DNA from: Kordia antarctica
GTDB taxonomy: Bacteria > Bacteroidota > Bacteroidia > Flavobacteriales > Flavobacteriaceae
Length of the DNA stretch: 64,000 bases
Assembly: GCF_009901525.1 (NCBI RefSeq)
Contig: NZ_CP019288.1
Coordinates: forward strand, 3,439,501 to 3,503,500
Direction: 5' to 3'
In this document: in pieces, positions 53,398 to 61,848 of the stretch
How positions within the stretch are numbered: position 1 is the first letter of the stretch
How the letters are laid out: each line of letters starts with the position of its first letter
The notes under the pieces: generated by a model
Told to the model about the DNA's origin: nothing
Seen by the model: the letters and a program-made list of their open reading frames with translations, nothing else
Databases searched by the model: none
Made by a program: the position numbers and the translations under genes

Positions 53398-54542
53398 CAA
53401 TCTTATTTAGTTATAGTAAATCGTCATTTCGAGTAATTTTCTAGAGAAAATTGTATCGAGAAAAGGTTTTTAACATTGTAGTATAATTTTCCTCAGTTTA
53501 ATTCACACACGTCACTTCGAGTAATTCGCCAAAGCGAATTGTATCGAGAAGTACTTGGAAACGTAAAGTTTTTTTATCAAATATGATCTCGATACAAAAA
53601 ACGTTATCACGTTTTCCACTCGATCTGACGTAAGTAATTCAAACCGTCACTTCGAGTGAATTTGTACAACAAATTTATATCGAGAAGACTCTGAAACGAT
53701 ACCTTAAATTAGGAAAATGAAAGTATCGTATGTATATATATTGAAATGTTCTGATGACTCTTATTATACTGGAGTTACAAGCAACCTTGAAAAACGTTTT
53801 CAACAACATCAAAATGGTTTTCACAAAGAAAGTTATACATACTTTAGAAGACCTTTAATATTGGTTTTTTATGCTTCTTTTACAGATATAAATATTGCAA
53901 TAGATAAAGAGAAACAAATCAAAAAATGGTCGCGTGCTAAAAAGGAAGCTTTGATTGATGATAGATATGAAGCATTACCTAATTTAGCGAAGAAGAAATT
54001 TAGAACAAGAAAGTAGATCTCGATACAAAATTCTTCCAGAATTTTACTCGATCTGATGCCTTTGTAGCCCAAAATGTCACTTTGAGTAATTTTAGAAAAA
54101 ATTGTATTTATAAGTATTTAAAAATGAAAAACATATTATAATATTGACTTATAATTGATCTAACGCCTTTGTAACTAAAAATGTTACTTATAGTTTCATC
54201 AGTCGTCAATTGTTCAAAACGTCACTTCGAGTAATTTTCGCAGAAAATTGTATCGAGAAGTGCTTTGAAGTAAAAAACAACATTATGATTATTGAATTAG
54301 ATCTCGATACAAAAAACTCTACGAGTTTTCACTCGATCTGACGATAGTAGTAGAATAATAAGCAACCTGTAAAATTAGATTTCGATACTGAATTCTTATA
54401 AAATTTCACTCAATCTGACACCTTTTTAACAAAATATTGTTTTGTTATCCAAAACGTCACTTCGAGTGATTTTCGGAGAAAATTGTATCGAGAAGTACTC
54501 TGAAACCAAAAAAGTACATTAAAAATCTAAACCAAAAAAACC
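53398..54542. repeat. Cluster of about 11 TCGAG palindromic units around the GIY-YIG gene
   Basis: Between osmC and recJ the non-coding DNA consists mostly of units of about 43 bp of the form CGTCACTTCGAG-TAATTTTC...GAAAATTG-TATCGAGAAGT, each able to fold into a hairpin. Forward units start near 53422, 53511, 53645, 54075 (decayed), 54220 and 54455. Reverse units start near 53585, 54016, 54155 (decayed), 54300 and 54377. The inner arms differ (AATTCG/CGAATT, AATTTTC/GAAAATT, AATTTGT/ACAAATT) but pair within each unit, so pairing is conserved while sequence varies. Confidence 0.85.
53717..54016 (+). CDS. Small GIY-YIG nuclease domain protein
   Basis: A 99-residue single-domain protein. It opens with YVYILKCSDDSYYTGVTSNLEKRF, quoted in part as YVYILKCSDDSYYTGVT: YVY stands for GIY and YYTG for YIG, with the catalytic Arg in EKRFQQHQNG. 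The metal-binding Glu is in IAIDKEKQIKKWSR near residue 66. A basic tail (KKKFRTRK) may bind nucleic acid. Such UPF0213/YhbQ-like proteins are numerous in Bacteroidota. The gene starts 29 bases after one palindromic unit, and its stop codon touches the next one at 54016, so it is embedded in the repeat cluster. Confidence 0.9.
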   Translation: MKVSYVYILKCSDDSYYTGVTSNLEKRFQQHQNGFHKESYTYFRRPLILVFYASFTDINIAIDKEKQIKKWSRAKKEALIDDRYEALPNLAKKKFRTRK

Positions 54543-56231
54543 ATGCGTTGGACATTAAAACCAAAACCAGAAACACATAAAATTGAGCATTTAGTAGACG
54601 TATTGCAAGTCAATGAAACGGTTGCAACACTACTATTGCAACGTGGAATTGAAACCTATGAAGATGCCAAAAACTTTTTTCGTCCTTCGTTAGAACATAT
54701 TCACGATCCGTTTTTAATGAAAGATATGAATCTCGCTGTCGCGCGAATTGACAAAGCAATAACCAATGGCGAAAATATAATGGTGTATGGCGATTATGAT
54801 GTAGACGGAACAACTTCGGTTGCGTTGGTTTCTTCATACTTAAAAACCATTTATCTAAATGTAGCTACTTATATTCCAGATAGATATGAAGAAGGTTACG
54901 GACTTTCCTTTTTAGGAATTGACTTTGCAGAAGACAATGATATTTCATTAATTATCACACTCGATTGTGGCATAAAAGCCGTTGATAAAGTTGCATACGC
55001 AAACGAAAAAAACATTGATATCATCATTTGCGATCATCACAGACCTGGAAACGAATTGCCAAAAGCGGTTGCAATTTTAGATCCAAAACGAGATGATTGT
55101 AATTATCCGTATGACGAATTGTGCGGTTGTGGCGTTGGCTTCAAACTCATTCAAGCATTAGGCTCAAAAAGAGGGCAAACCATTACTGATTTATTTCCGT
55201 ATTTAGATTTAGTCGCAACAGCAATTGGAGCAGACATTGTTCCGCTTACAGGCGAAAACAGAATCTTAGCACATTTTGGAATGCAAGTCATTAATTCGGC
55301 ACCAAGAGCAGGATTTAAAGCAATTATAGATCAACTAAAAAAGAAAGAATTAACAATTACAGATGTTGTTTTTGTAATAGCTCCAAGAATTAACGCTGCA
55401 GGAAGAATAAGTCAAGGGTTACATGCGGTTGAATTACTTACGGAGAACGATTTGGAAGTTGCCAAACAATACGCAGCGTCCATTGAAACCTACAACACAG
55501 AACGTCGCGCGCTCGATCAAGAAATTACAACAGCCGCTTTTCAACAAATAGAAAAATTACAAGAACAAGAACGTTTTACAACGGTTGTGTACGATGAAAA
55601 CTGGCATAAAGGCGTCATCGGAATTGTCGCTTCACGCTTAATAGAAACCTATTATCGTCCAACATTAGTGTTCACAAAAAGTGGCAATAAATTAGCCGCT
55701 TCTGCACGTTCTGTCAAAGGATTCGATGTTTACAATGCCTTAGAACAATGTCAGGAACATATCATACAATTTGGTGGACATAAATATGCCGCAGGATTAA
55801 CCTTGAAAGAAGAAAATTATCAAGCATTTAAAGATGCGTTTGAAGAAGTTGTGAAAAATTCGATTGATAAAAATCTGCTAACACCAGAAATTCTAATTGA
55901 TAAAGAAATCGCACTCAAAGAAATTACTCCAAAATTCTATAGAATCTTAAAACAATTTTCACCATTTGGTCCGCAAAATATGAGTCCGACTTTTATGAGT
56001 ACACAATTACAAGATACAGGTTGGGCAAAATGTGTTGGCGCAGAGGAAGATCATTTAAAAATAAAGGCGATACAACGAAAATCAAAGGCGATTTCTGGAA
56101 TCGGTTTCAATCTGGGCGAAAAACTTTCCAAAGTGCAAAACAAAAATCTATTTGACGCCGTATATTCCGTTGACGAAAACGAATGGAACGGAACTGTGAC
56201 TTTGCAATTACGTTTGAAAGATATTAGATAA
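54543..56231 (+). CDS. recJ: Single-stranded-DNA-specific exonuclease RecJ
   Basis: RecJ degrades single-stranded DNA 5' to 3' in recombination and mismatch repair. The 562 residues carry the DHH phosphoesterase motifs: VYGDYDVDGTTSV (Asp84, Asp86, Asp88) at 81-93, the aspartate in ITLDCGIKA near residue 141, DHH at residues 164-166 (ICDHHRPG), and a later LDLVATAIGADIVPL near residue 225. The DHHA1 domain follows (VKGFDVYNALEQC, QFGGHKYAAGLTL near 405-430) and then an OB-fold-like C-terminus. It directly follows the palindrome cluster. Confidence 0.96.
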   Translation: MRWTLKPKPETHKIEHLVDVLQVNETVATLLLQRGIETYEDAKNFFRPSLEHIHDPFLMKDMNLAVARIDKAITNGENIMVYGDYDVDGTTSVALVSSYLKTIYLNVATYIPDRYEEGYGLSFLGIDFAEDNDISLIITLDCGIKAVDKVAYANEKNIDIIICDHHRPGNELPKAVAILDPKRDDCNYPYDELCGCGVGFKLIQALGSKRGQTITDLFPYLDLVATAIGADIVPLTGENRILAHFGMQVINSAPRAGFKAIIDQLKKKELTITDVVFVIAPRINAAGRISQGLHAVELLTENDLEVAKQYAASIETYNTERRALDQEITTAAFQQIEKLQEQERFTTVVYDENWHKGVIGIVASRLIETYYRPTLVFTKSGNKLAASARSVKGFDVYNALEQCQEHIIQFGGHKYAAGLTLKEENYQAFKDAFEEVVKNSIDKNLLTPEILIDKEIALKEITPKFYRILKQFSPFGPQNMSPTFMSTQLQDTGWAKCVGAEEDHLKIKAIQRKSKAISGIGFNLGEKLSKVQNKNLFDAVYSVDENEWNGTVTLQLRLKDIR

Positions 56232-56387
56232 TGTATCAATGTATTAATTTGAAAATGTACCAATTTGAAGATTTGAAGATGGAAATTCAACTCCTAATTC
56301 AATATGTTTTAATGAAACATTAAGCATGTAATTTTTTCATTTTATAGAATTATCATCATTAAGTTAAACGATTTGTATTTTATAGTT

Positions 56388-56395
56388 TAATTTTG
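56388..56395 (+). promoter_or_regulatory. -7 box (TAATTTTG) for the MFS transporter gene
   Basis: TAATTTTG fits TAnnTTTG. Transcription would begin near 56402, just before the GTG at 56413, and no in-frame ATG lies between. Confidence 0.45.
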
Positions 56396-56412
56396 GCGAT
56401 AAATATTACAAA

Positions 56413-57681
56413 GTGCAAAAACTAGATCCGTACGCAGCATTGCGATTCAAAGAATTCAACATTTTTCTACTCGTTAGATTCTTCTTGGTTTTTGGTTGGT
56501 CTATGCAATTTATGGTGATTGAATGGCAAGTGTATTCTATTACCAAAGATCCATTATCATTAGCTTTTATTGGACTTACAGAAGCAATTCCTGCCGTTTC
56601 GATGGCATTATTTGCAGGACATATTGTAGATCAAAAAGAAAAACGAACCTTATTATCAATCTGTATTGGATTGTTCTCAATCATAAGTTTAGGATTATTT
56701 TTATTGACATGGCCTGAAGTAATTTCGGGTTGGGCTGAAAACACAGTTTTGTTAGGTATTTATGCAATGGTATTTTTTGGCGGTTTTTTGCGTTCGTTTT
56801 TTGGTCCAACTATCTTTTCTTTAGTTGCGTTAATTGTTCCTAAAAGAATATACCCAAATGCCGCAACGTGGAGCAGTTCTACATGGCAAATGGCGAGTAT
56901 TTTAGGGAAAGCTTTCGCTGGATTATCCATTTTTTGGATTGGTGTCCACTTTTCTTTATGTGTCGTATTTGTGCTTGTCGTATTATCATTTGGTCTTTTA
57001 TTATTAATTCCGAAGAAACCAATCATGAATCCTAAAATTGGAGAAAGTGTAAAAGAAAGTTTAAAAGAAGGCATCAATTTTGTGCGTAATGAACCAGCCG
57101 TTTTAGGCGCATTAACCTTAGATATGATTGCCGTTTTATTTGGTGGCGCAGTTGCCTTATTACCAATTTATGCCACGAAAATATTGAATGTAGGTTCGCT
57201 CGGATTTGGCTTGTTAAGTGCAGCAACTTCCGTTGGCGCGTTAATTACGATGTTGGTTACAGCGTATATTCCAATTACTAAAAATGCAGGAATGAAATTG
57301 CTCGTTGCCATCTTCGGATTTGGTATAAGTATCATCATTTTTGGAATCTCAGATATATTTTGGATTTCATTAGTAGCCTTATTCTTTAGTGGAATCACTG
57401 ATGGTGTTTCAATGGTAATTCGTCAAACCATATTACAACTAAAAACACCTGACGAAATGCGCGGACGCGTGGCTGCTGTAAACTCAATGTTTGTAGGTTC
57501 GTCTAATGAATTAGGAGCTTTTGAAAGTGGCGTTGCCGCAAAATTGATGGGAACAGTTACTGCTGTAGTTTTTGGCGGAACTATGACGTTAATTACAGTG
57601 CTTACTACAGGATTTGTTTCTCCATCGTTCAGAAATTTAGATTTAACTAAAGATATGGAAGCGCATTCTAAGGAAGAGTAG
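56413..57681 (+). CDS. MFS transporter
   Basis: A 422-residue protein with about 12 hydrophobic helices. The first runs from ILLVRFFLVFG at about residue 17, and the loop after helix 2 (GHIVDQKEKRTLL near residue 73) is the motif A-like sequence. A similar RMRGRV-type loop (EMRGRVAAVNSMFVG) occurs near residue 355. The layout resembles EntS-like exporters of the MFS_3 type. Substrate unknown. The GTG start is favoured by the promoter position and by the absence of another start codon before the first helix. Confidence 0.88.
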   Translation: MQKLDPYAALRFKEFNIFLLVRFFLVFGWSMQFMVIEWQVYSITKDPLSLAFIGLTEAIPAVSMALFAGHIVDQKEKRTLLSICIGLFSIISLGLFLLTWPEVISGWAENTVLLGIYAMVFFGGFLRSFFGPTIFSLVALIVPKRIYPNAATWSSSTWQMASILGKAFAGLSIFWIGVHFSLCVVFVLVVLSFGLLLLIPKKPIMNPKIGESVKESLKEGINFVRNEPAVLGALTLDMIAVLFGGAVALLPIYATKILNVGSLGFGLLSAATSVGALITMLVTAYIPITKNAGMKLLVAIFGFGISIIIFGISDIFWISLVALFFSGITDGVSMVIRQTILQLKTPDEMRGRVAAVNSMFVGSSNELGAFESGVAAKLMGTVTAVVFGGTMTLITVLTTGFVSPSFRNLDLTKDMEAHSKEE

Positions 57682-57770
57682 CTTTTTATAGCCTTTAGCT
57701 ATTTGCTTTTGGCTTTTAGTGCGTTTTGAAAAAATATGATATTTTAAAATAAATAGCAAAACTCGAAGTA

Positions 57771-57814
57771 TATCTCGATACTAAATTCTTTCAGAATTTC
57801 ACTCGACATGACGT
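57771..57814. repeat. TCGAG-type palindromic repeat unit (isolated copy)
   Basis: ATCTCGATACTAAATTC ... TTCACTCGACATGACG, a reverse unit of the cluster family, in the gap between the MFS gene and lpxH. A fragment of the AAAGTCTAACAATC repeat follows. Confidence 0.65.
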
Positions 57815-57863
57815 TTCTAAAAAGTCTAACAATCTACATTTCGGCTCCGCTCAATGTTCGCAG

Positions 57864-58619
57864 CTATTCATATTTCTTCAACGAAAGTACTTTCCCATCA
57901 AATTCTCCGTAGGTATAATAATGAATCCAATCGCCAAGATTTACGTAGCGACTTTTCTCGTTGAGGTCTATTTCTAAAGGCAAATGACGATGTCCAAAAA
58001 TAAAATAATCGTAGTGTTTAGTTTCAAGTTTTTGTTTCGCATATTGAACCAACCATTCGTTGTCTTCTCCTAAAAATTTAGCATCTTCATCACCTGAAAT
58101 CAGTTTATTTTTAACAGATAAATATTGTGCAATTCGCATGCCAATATCTGGATGCAACCAACGAAAACACCATTTGAAAAAAGGATTCGTAAATACCTTT
58201 TTCATGCGTTTGTATCCTTTATCTCCAGGACCTAATCCGTCACCGTGACCAATGAAAAATGTAGTATTGTTAAATGTAAATTCTTGTGGTTTGTGATATA
58301 CAGGAATGTTGAGTTCTTTCTCAAAATAATCATCCATCCATAAATCGTGATTTCCCACAAAAAAATGAATTTGAATGCCTTTATCACTCAGTTCAGCTAA
58401 TTTTCCAAGCGTTCGCACAAAGCCTTTTGGAACTACGGTTTTATATTCGAACCAAAAATCGAACAAATCGCCTAATAGAAAAATGGCGGCGGCATCGTGT
58501 TCAATTTCATTCAACCAAGCCACAAACTTTTTTTCTCTCGGAAAACTAGCTTCTGCCGTTGGCGCGCCTAAATGGTTGTCGGAAGAGAAGTATATTTTTT
58601 TTCCTTCGGGAATGTTCAT
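57864..58619 (-). CDS. lpxH: UDP-2,3-diacylglucosamine diphosphatase
   Basis: LpxH hydrolyses UDP-2,3-diacylglucosamine to lipid X in lipid A synthesis, at the inner face of the cytoplasmic membrane. The 251-residue protein has the calcineurin-like metallophosphoesterase motifs: FSSDNHLG near residue 10 (Asn replaces the usual second acidic/Asp of SDLHL, as in other Bacteroidota), LLGDLFDFWFEY near 47, FVGNHDLWMDDYF near 88, FFIGHGDGLGPGD near 128 and FIFGHRHLPLE near 205. The segment after GHGDGLGPGDKGYKRMKKVF is typical of LpxH rather than LpxG or LpxI. Confidence 0.92.
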   Translation of the reverse strand: MNIPEGKKIYFSSDNHLGAPTAEASFPREKKFVAWLNEIEHDAAAIFLLGDLFDFWFEYKTVVPKGFVRTLGKLAELSDKGIQIHFFVGNHDLWMDDYFEKELNIPVYHKPQEFTFNNTTFFIGHGDGLGPGDKGYKRMKKVFTNPFFKWCFRWLHPDIGMRIAQYLSVKNKLISGDEDAKFLGEDNEWLVQYAKQKLETKHYDYFIFGHRHLPLEIDLNEKSRYVNLGDWIHYYTYGEFDGKVLSLKKYE

Positions 58620-58700
58620 GGTGTAAATATAACAATTCTGTAATTCCTGCGTGTCACATTGAGTTAAATCGAAATGCAGGCAGGAATCTATTTCTACGTT

Positions 58701-58722
58701 GTTATGCGTTGAAACGCATAAC
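58701..58722. other. Perfect 10-bp-stem hairpin downstream of the QueD gene
   Basis: GTTATGCGTT and AACGCATAAC pair perfectly around two bases, between the lpxH start and the QueD stop. No T-run follows, so a terminator is doubtful. It may be another repeat-family hairpin. Confidence 0.5.
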
Positions 58723-58779
58723 TACTGTGCTCAGTGTTCAATTAATGAGATACTCAATCAAGTTGAGTACTGCGCTTCG

Positions 58780-59229
58780 CTAGTTATCACTCGCAAACCA
58801 TTCCGCGCATGACGAATCGGTTTCTTGTAAACGCAATGCAAATAGTTGAATGTCTTTTGGAAGTCTGCTTTTTATTTTCGCAGCAAAATCGATCACCATA
58901 TTTTCACTTGTTGGCTGATAATCTGCTAAAATTACATTATGTCCTTCGCCGCGCATTGTCATTGCCAACGAAGCATGTGGCGTATGTTTGTTAAACACAA
59001 TTGCGTGATCAAATACATCTACAACTTCTTCTTTTACGATTTTTTTAAGATCGCTAAAGTCGATGACCATTCCCCATTTTACGTTTGTATCGTCTGTAAT
59101 AGGATTTCCAATCACGGTTACCGAAAGTTTATAACTGTGTCCGTGTACGTTTTTACATTTCCCGTCATAACCGTATAAAGCATGACCGGTTTCAAAATTA
59201 AATTGCTTTGTAATGCGAATTTTGCTCAT
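58780..59229 (-). CDS. queD: 6-carboxytetrahydropterin synthase / PTPS family (QueD-type)
   Basis: The enzyme converts dihydroneopterin triphosphate to 6-carboxytetrahydropterin in queuosine (7-deazaguanine) synthesis. I start at ATG 59229 (149 residues); two Met codons further upstream (MKMKM) are less likely. Visible: FNFETGHALYGYDGKCKNVHGHSYKLSV, with zinc ligands His16, His29 and His31 and the catalytic Cys25, VIDFSDLKKIV near residue 60, and DHAIVFN near residue 80. The C-terminal LQETDSSCAEW contains the substrate-binding Glu. Related 6-pyruvoyltetrahydropterin synthases look similar, so the precise product is inferred. Confidence 0.88.
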   Translation of the reverse strand: MSKIRITKQFNFETGHALYGYDGKCKNVHGHSYKLSVTVIGNPITDDTNVKWGMVIDFSDLKKIVKEEVVDVFDHAIVFNKHTPHASLAMTMRGEGHNVILADYQPTSENMVIDFAAKIKSRLPKDIQLFALRLQETDSSCAEWFASDN

Positions 59230-59359
59230 TTTCATTTTCAATTAATGTGCAAAGATAGGATATTTTGTGTTTTTTCATTCCCGTCTTTCGATTTTACTCA
59301 AGATAAATTACGACGGGAATCTAGACTTTAGAGTCAATAATCAAGGTCTTGGACTTTTT

Positions 59360-59425
59360 TCGCCACGAATGCACGAATGTTTTTTTTAGTTAGTTTATCG
59401 TCACGAGTTAAAAACTCGCGCTAGC
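59360..59425. repeat. GCCACGAATGCACGAAT / CGAGTT hairpin repeat
   Basis: CGCCACGAATGCACGAATG (59360-59378) followed by TTTATCGTCACGAGTTAAAAACTCGCGCTAGC matches the element at 45155-45216 almost base for base; a shorter copy is at 26712-26746. The CGAGTT/AACTCG arms form a hairpin. Confidence 0.75.
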
Positions 59426-59445
59426 ATTCTAGCTAAACGAATCTT

Positions 59446-60633
59446 TTATTTTGCTTTTTTTACTTGTTCAAAATATGCTGCTGGAATTTGCTCTCTTATA
59501 TTTTTAAATGGAAATTCAACGTTTCCATCTGGAGATTCTTCAAAAGATAGAAAATGTGGAATGGAGTAGTGTCGTATACATTTATATGGATGTATAATTC
59601 TGATACTATCTTGCTGTGTTTCATCTAATTTATTAATAGAAACATTGAATAACGAAAGAGCTGTTTTATTTCGTTCTTCATCTAAAATAGTTTTATAAAT
59701 ACTAACAAATTCTAAGTAGCTTTTATAATTAGATTCTAAATCATACAACATCAACATAGGTTTCTTGTTTTTTATTGTGGTTTTCATATGTTCAGAAAAT
59801 GCTTGTTTTGAAAGCTTTTCTTTTCCAAAATAAAATTCATTTCCTATTAAGAATGTATATTGAAATGGTTCATTGTTTTCAACAAAAAAATTCATTTGAC
59901 CAAATCGATCAGGTAGATATTGTACAATATATTCCTTAATGTAGTTTGGATTTACATCTGGCAATAATTTTATTCTGTGGAACTCTTTATTTATAATATT
60001 GTTTCCTATTGGAGCTATAAAAGGTTGCTCTTGATTGTTTGCTAGAAAAATTGTGTAGAAACCAGAAAAACAACTGGTTAAGAAAATGGATTCTACATCT
60101 TTCATTTTTACATTTTTATCACAGTGTAGTACAACTTTATAAACATTACGATATACACTTTCACTATAATTCATATAGACGTCATGATGCGCATCTACTT
60201 GTAAAAGTGTATCATGATGTCGAATATAAAATTCGTCTGTAGTTGGTTTTTTTCCACAGTAAATATCTATTGTTTGATGAGTTAATAATAGTTCATCAAA
60301 GTAATATCCTTCAAGCTTTGGCAATTTAACTTCTATTGGATTTTTAAATTGAATTTTTTTATATGCTTGTCCATCAATCCACATTGAATCTTCTGAAATT
60401 GATGATTCAAAAGTTTGTTCAGAAAACGTTAGACTTCGATTTTTAATAGAAACTGGATAAGAACTCCAAATTACTTCATTCTGACTCAAAGCGATACTGT
60501 CTTGGTTTATTTTGATATAAATTGGCTTCTCATTGGGGAAATCAACGGCAACCCAATTTCCATAATACTGTTCTTTTTTAGAACAAGAAAGTAACAGAAA
60601 TAAAACAATAATACTTGGAATTATTTTTTTCAT
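59446..60633 (-). CDS. Lipoprotein of unknown function
   Basis: A 395-residue protein with a clear lipoprotein signal (LLLSC, Cys17) followed by SKKEQYYGNW. The rest has no family I recognise. It is beta-rich in its first third (residues 25-110, repeated aromatic/polar alternation, e.g. SIALSQNEVIWSSYPVSIKNRSLTF), followed by a mixed region with WIDGQAY and DIYCGKKPTTDEFYIRHHD. The middle and C-terminal parts have several Tyr/His clusters. Probably in the outer-membrane inner leaflet or on the surface. Low-complexity repeats flank the gene on both sides, and it has no operon partner. Confidence 0.7.
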   Translation of the reverse strand: MKKIIPSIIVLFLLLSCSKKEQYYGNWVAVDFPNEKPIYIKINQDSIALSQNEVIWSSYPVSIKNRSLTFSEQTFESSISEDSMWIDGQAYKKIQFKNPIEVKLPKLEGYYFDELLLTHQTIDIYCGKKPTTDEFYIRHHDTLLQVDAHHDVYMNYSESVYRNVYKVVLHCDKNVKMKDVESIFLTSCFSGFYTIFLANNQEQPFIAPIGNNIINKEFHRIKLLPDVNPNYIKEYIVQYLPDRFGQMNFFVENNEPFQYTFLIGNEFYFGKEKLSKQAFSEHMKTTIKNKKPMLMLYDLESNYKSYLEFVSIYKTILDEERNKTALSLFNVSINKLDETQQDSIRIIHPYKCIRHYSIPHFLSFEESPDGNVEFPFKNIREQIPAAYFEQVKKAK

Positions 60634-60686
60634 AAGAATAGAATTGATTTCTAAAAAGCATCAAATTTTATGCCTTTGTTTTGATC

Positions 60687-60842
60687 CGTCATTACAAGGA
60701 GTTTGCGACGAAGTAATCTGCTACTTGTCAACAGATAGCTTCATTTCGACTGCGCTCAATGTGAAACATTTCATTCGCTATGACGTTTTGCAATTTACAT
60801 TTTAAGATGACGATTATAGATTCCTGCCTTCGCAGGAATGAC
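60687..60842. repeat. Repeat pair upstream of the lipoprotein gene
   Basis: CGTCATTACAAGGAGTTTGCGACGAAGTAATCTG (quoted halves CGTCATTACAAGGAG and GACGAAGTAATCTG, 60687-60720) is related to 26650-26682. ATTCCTGCCTTCGCAGGAAT (60820-60839) is a hairpin also seen at 37375-37394 and, degenerate, near 58649-58690. Confidence 0.65.
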
Positions 60843-60848
60843 AAAAAA

Positions 60849-61616
60849 TCACTTCTTGAACTTCGCCAACGCCTTTTTAGTAAATTCAGATAAAACTAAG
60901 GTTCCAGAAAGTTCTGCGCGTTCGGCTAAGAGTTTGTCCCAATTTTCGGTGTCTTCCCACAATATTTTTTTCATTCCTGCTAATGCATCAGGATTGTACG
61001 AAGCAAGTTTTTTTGCGAAGAATTCTACTTCTGTATCCAACTCTTTTTGGTTTTCAAATACTTTGGCAAATAAGCCTTTTTCTTTTGCCCAATAGGCATT
61101 TTTCCATTCGCTTGGCGCGAGACTTAACTCAGAGAAACCTGCTTTTCCAATTCGGTTTTGAACCGCTGGCGCAATAACAAAAGGACCAATTCCGATAGTT
61201 AATTCGGAGAGTTTTATAGAAGCAGCTTCGGTTGCAAATGCATAATCACAGGCAGAAATTAATCCAACGCCGCCACCAACTGCTTTTCCTTGTACACGAC
61301 CAATTATTAATTTTCCACAGCTTCGCATTGCGTTGATTACGTTTGCAAAACCACTAAAAAATGTTTTTCCATCTTCTAAATTTTCAATCGCAACGAGTTC
61401 ATCAAAAGATGCGCCTGCACAAAATGCACGATCGCCTTCACTTTTGAGAATAATGACATGTACAGCGTCGTTTTCTCCGAGTTTCTTCAATTCGCTGGTC
61501 AATCGATCTAACAATTCGCCAGGAAAGGAATTGCTTGCAGGATGTCCAAATTCAATCGTTGCAATGTTGTTTCGAATATTTGTGTATAGACTTCCGTTGG
61601 TTCTTGTTGTGGTCAT
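60849..61616 (-). CDS. Enoyl-CoA hydratase/isomerase family protein
   Basis: I start at ATG 61616 (255 residues), because the longer reading adds 16 residues that look like intergenic sequence. The crotonase fold is shown by ASNSFPGELLDRLTSEL near residue 25, the CoA/oxyanion loop SEGDRAFCAGASFDEL near residue 60, the GKAVGGGVGLISACDYAFATE block near residue 105 and LSELTIGIGPFVIAPA near residue 130. The usual catalytic Glu positions are only partly matched, so hydratase, isomerase and other crotonase activities cannot be separated. Confidence 0.88.
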   Translation of the reverse strand: MTTTRTNGSLYTNIRNNIATIEFGHPASNSFPGELLDRLTSELKKLGENDAVHVIILKSEGDRAFCAGASFDELVAIENLEDGKTFFSGFANVINAMRSCGKLIIGRVQGKAVGGGVGLISACDYAFATEAASIKLSELTIGIGPFVIAPAVQNRIGKAGFSELSLAPSEWKNAYWAKEKGLFAKVFENQKELDTEVEFFAKKLASYNPDALAGMKKILWEDTENWDKLLAERAELSGTLVLSEFTKKALAKFKK

Positions 61617-61682
61617 GTTGTTTTGTTTTCGTTTGACAAATGTAGAATATATTTTTTGATTCAAATTTTATGGAAATAAGTA

Positions 61683-61830
61683 GTTCTCGATACAAATTTG
61701 CTTTGCAAATTTACTCGAACTGACGATTTGAAATTCATATTTATTAGGCAACTAATCTAAGTAAGTCTAACATGTCTAAAAATCCAAACAAGTCCAACAA
61801 TCCAAGAAGCGATGCAAGTCTAAACTTCGA
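61683..61830. repeat. TCGAG unit and AGTCTAA repeat cluster
   Basis: TCTCGATACAAATTTGCTTTGCAAATTTACTCGAACTGACG is one reverse unit of the cluster family (61683-61726), with a fully paired inner stem CAAATTTG. It is followed by several AAGTCTAA / TCCAACAATCCAAG motifs (61750-61830). Confidence 0.7.
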
Positions 61831-61848
61831 CTCCGCTCAGTTGCCTTT

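Noticed and set aside
53398-54542. Possible CRISPR array
   Set aside because: Units alternate in orientation, vary in their centre, are unevenly spaced and have no unique spacers of equal length or cas genes.
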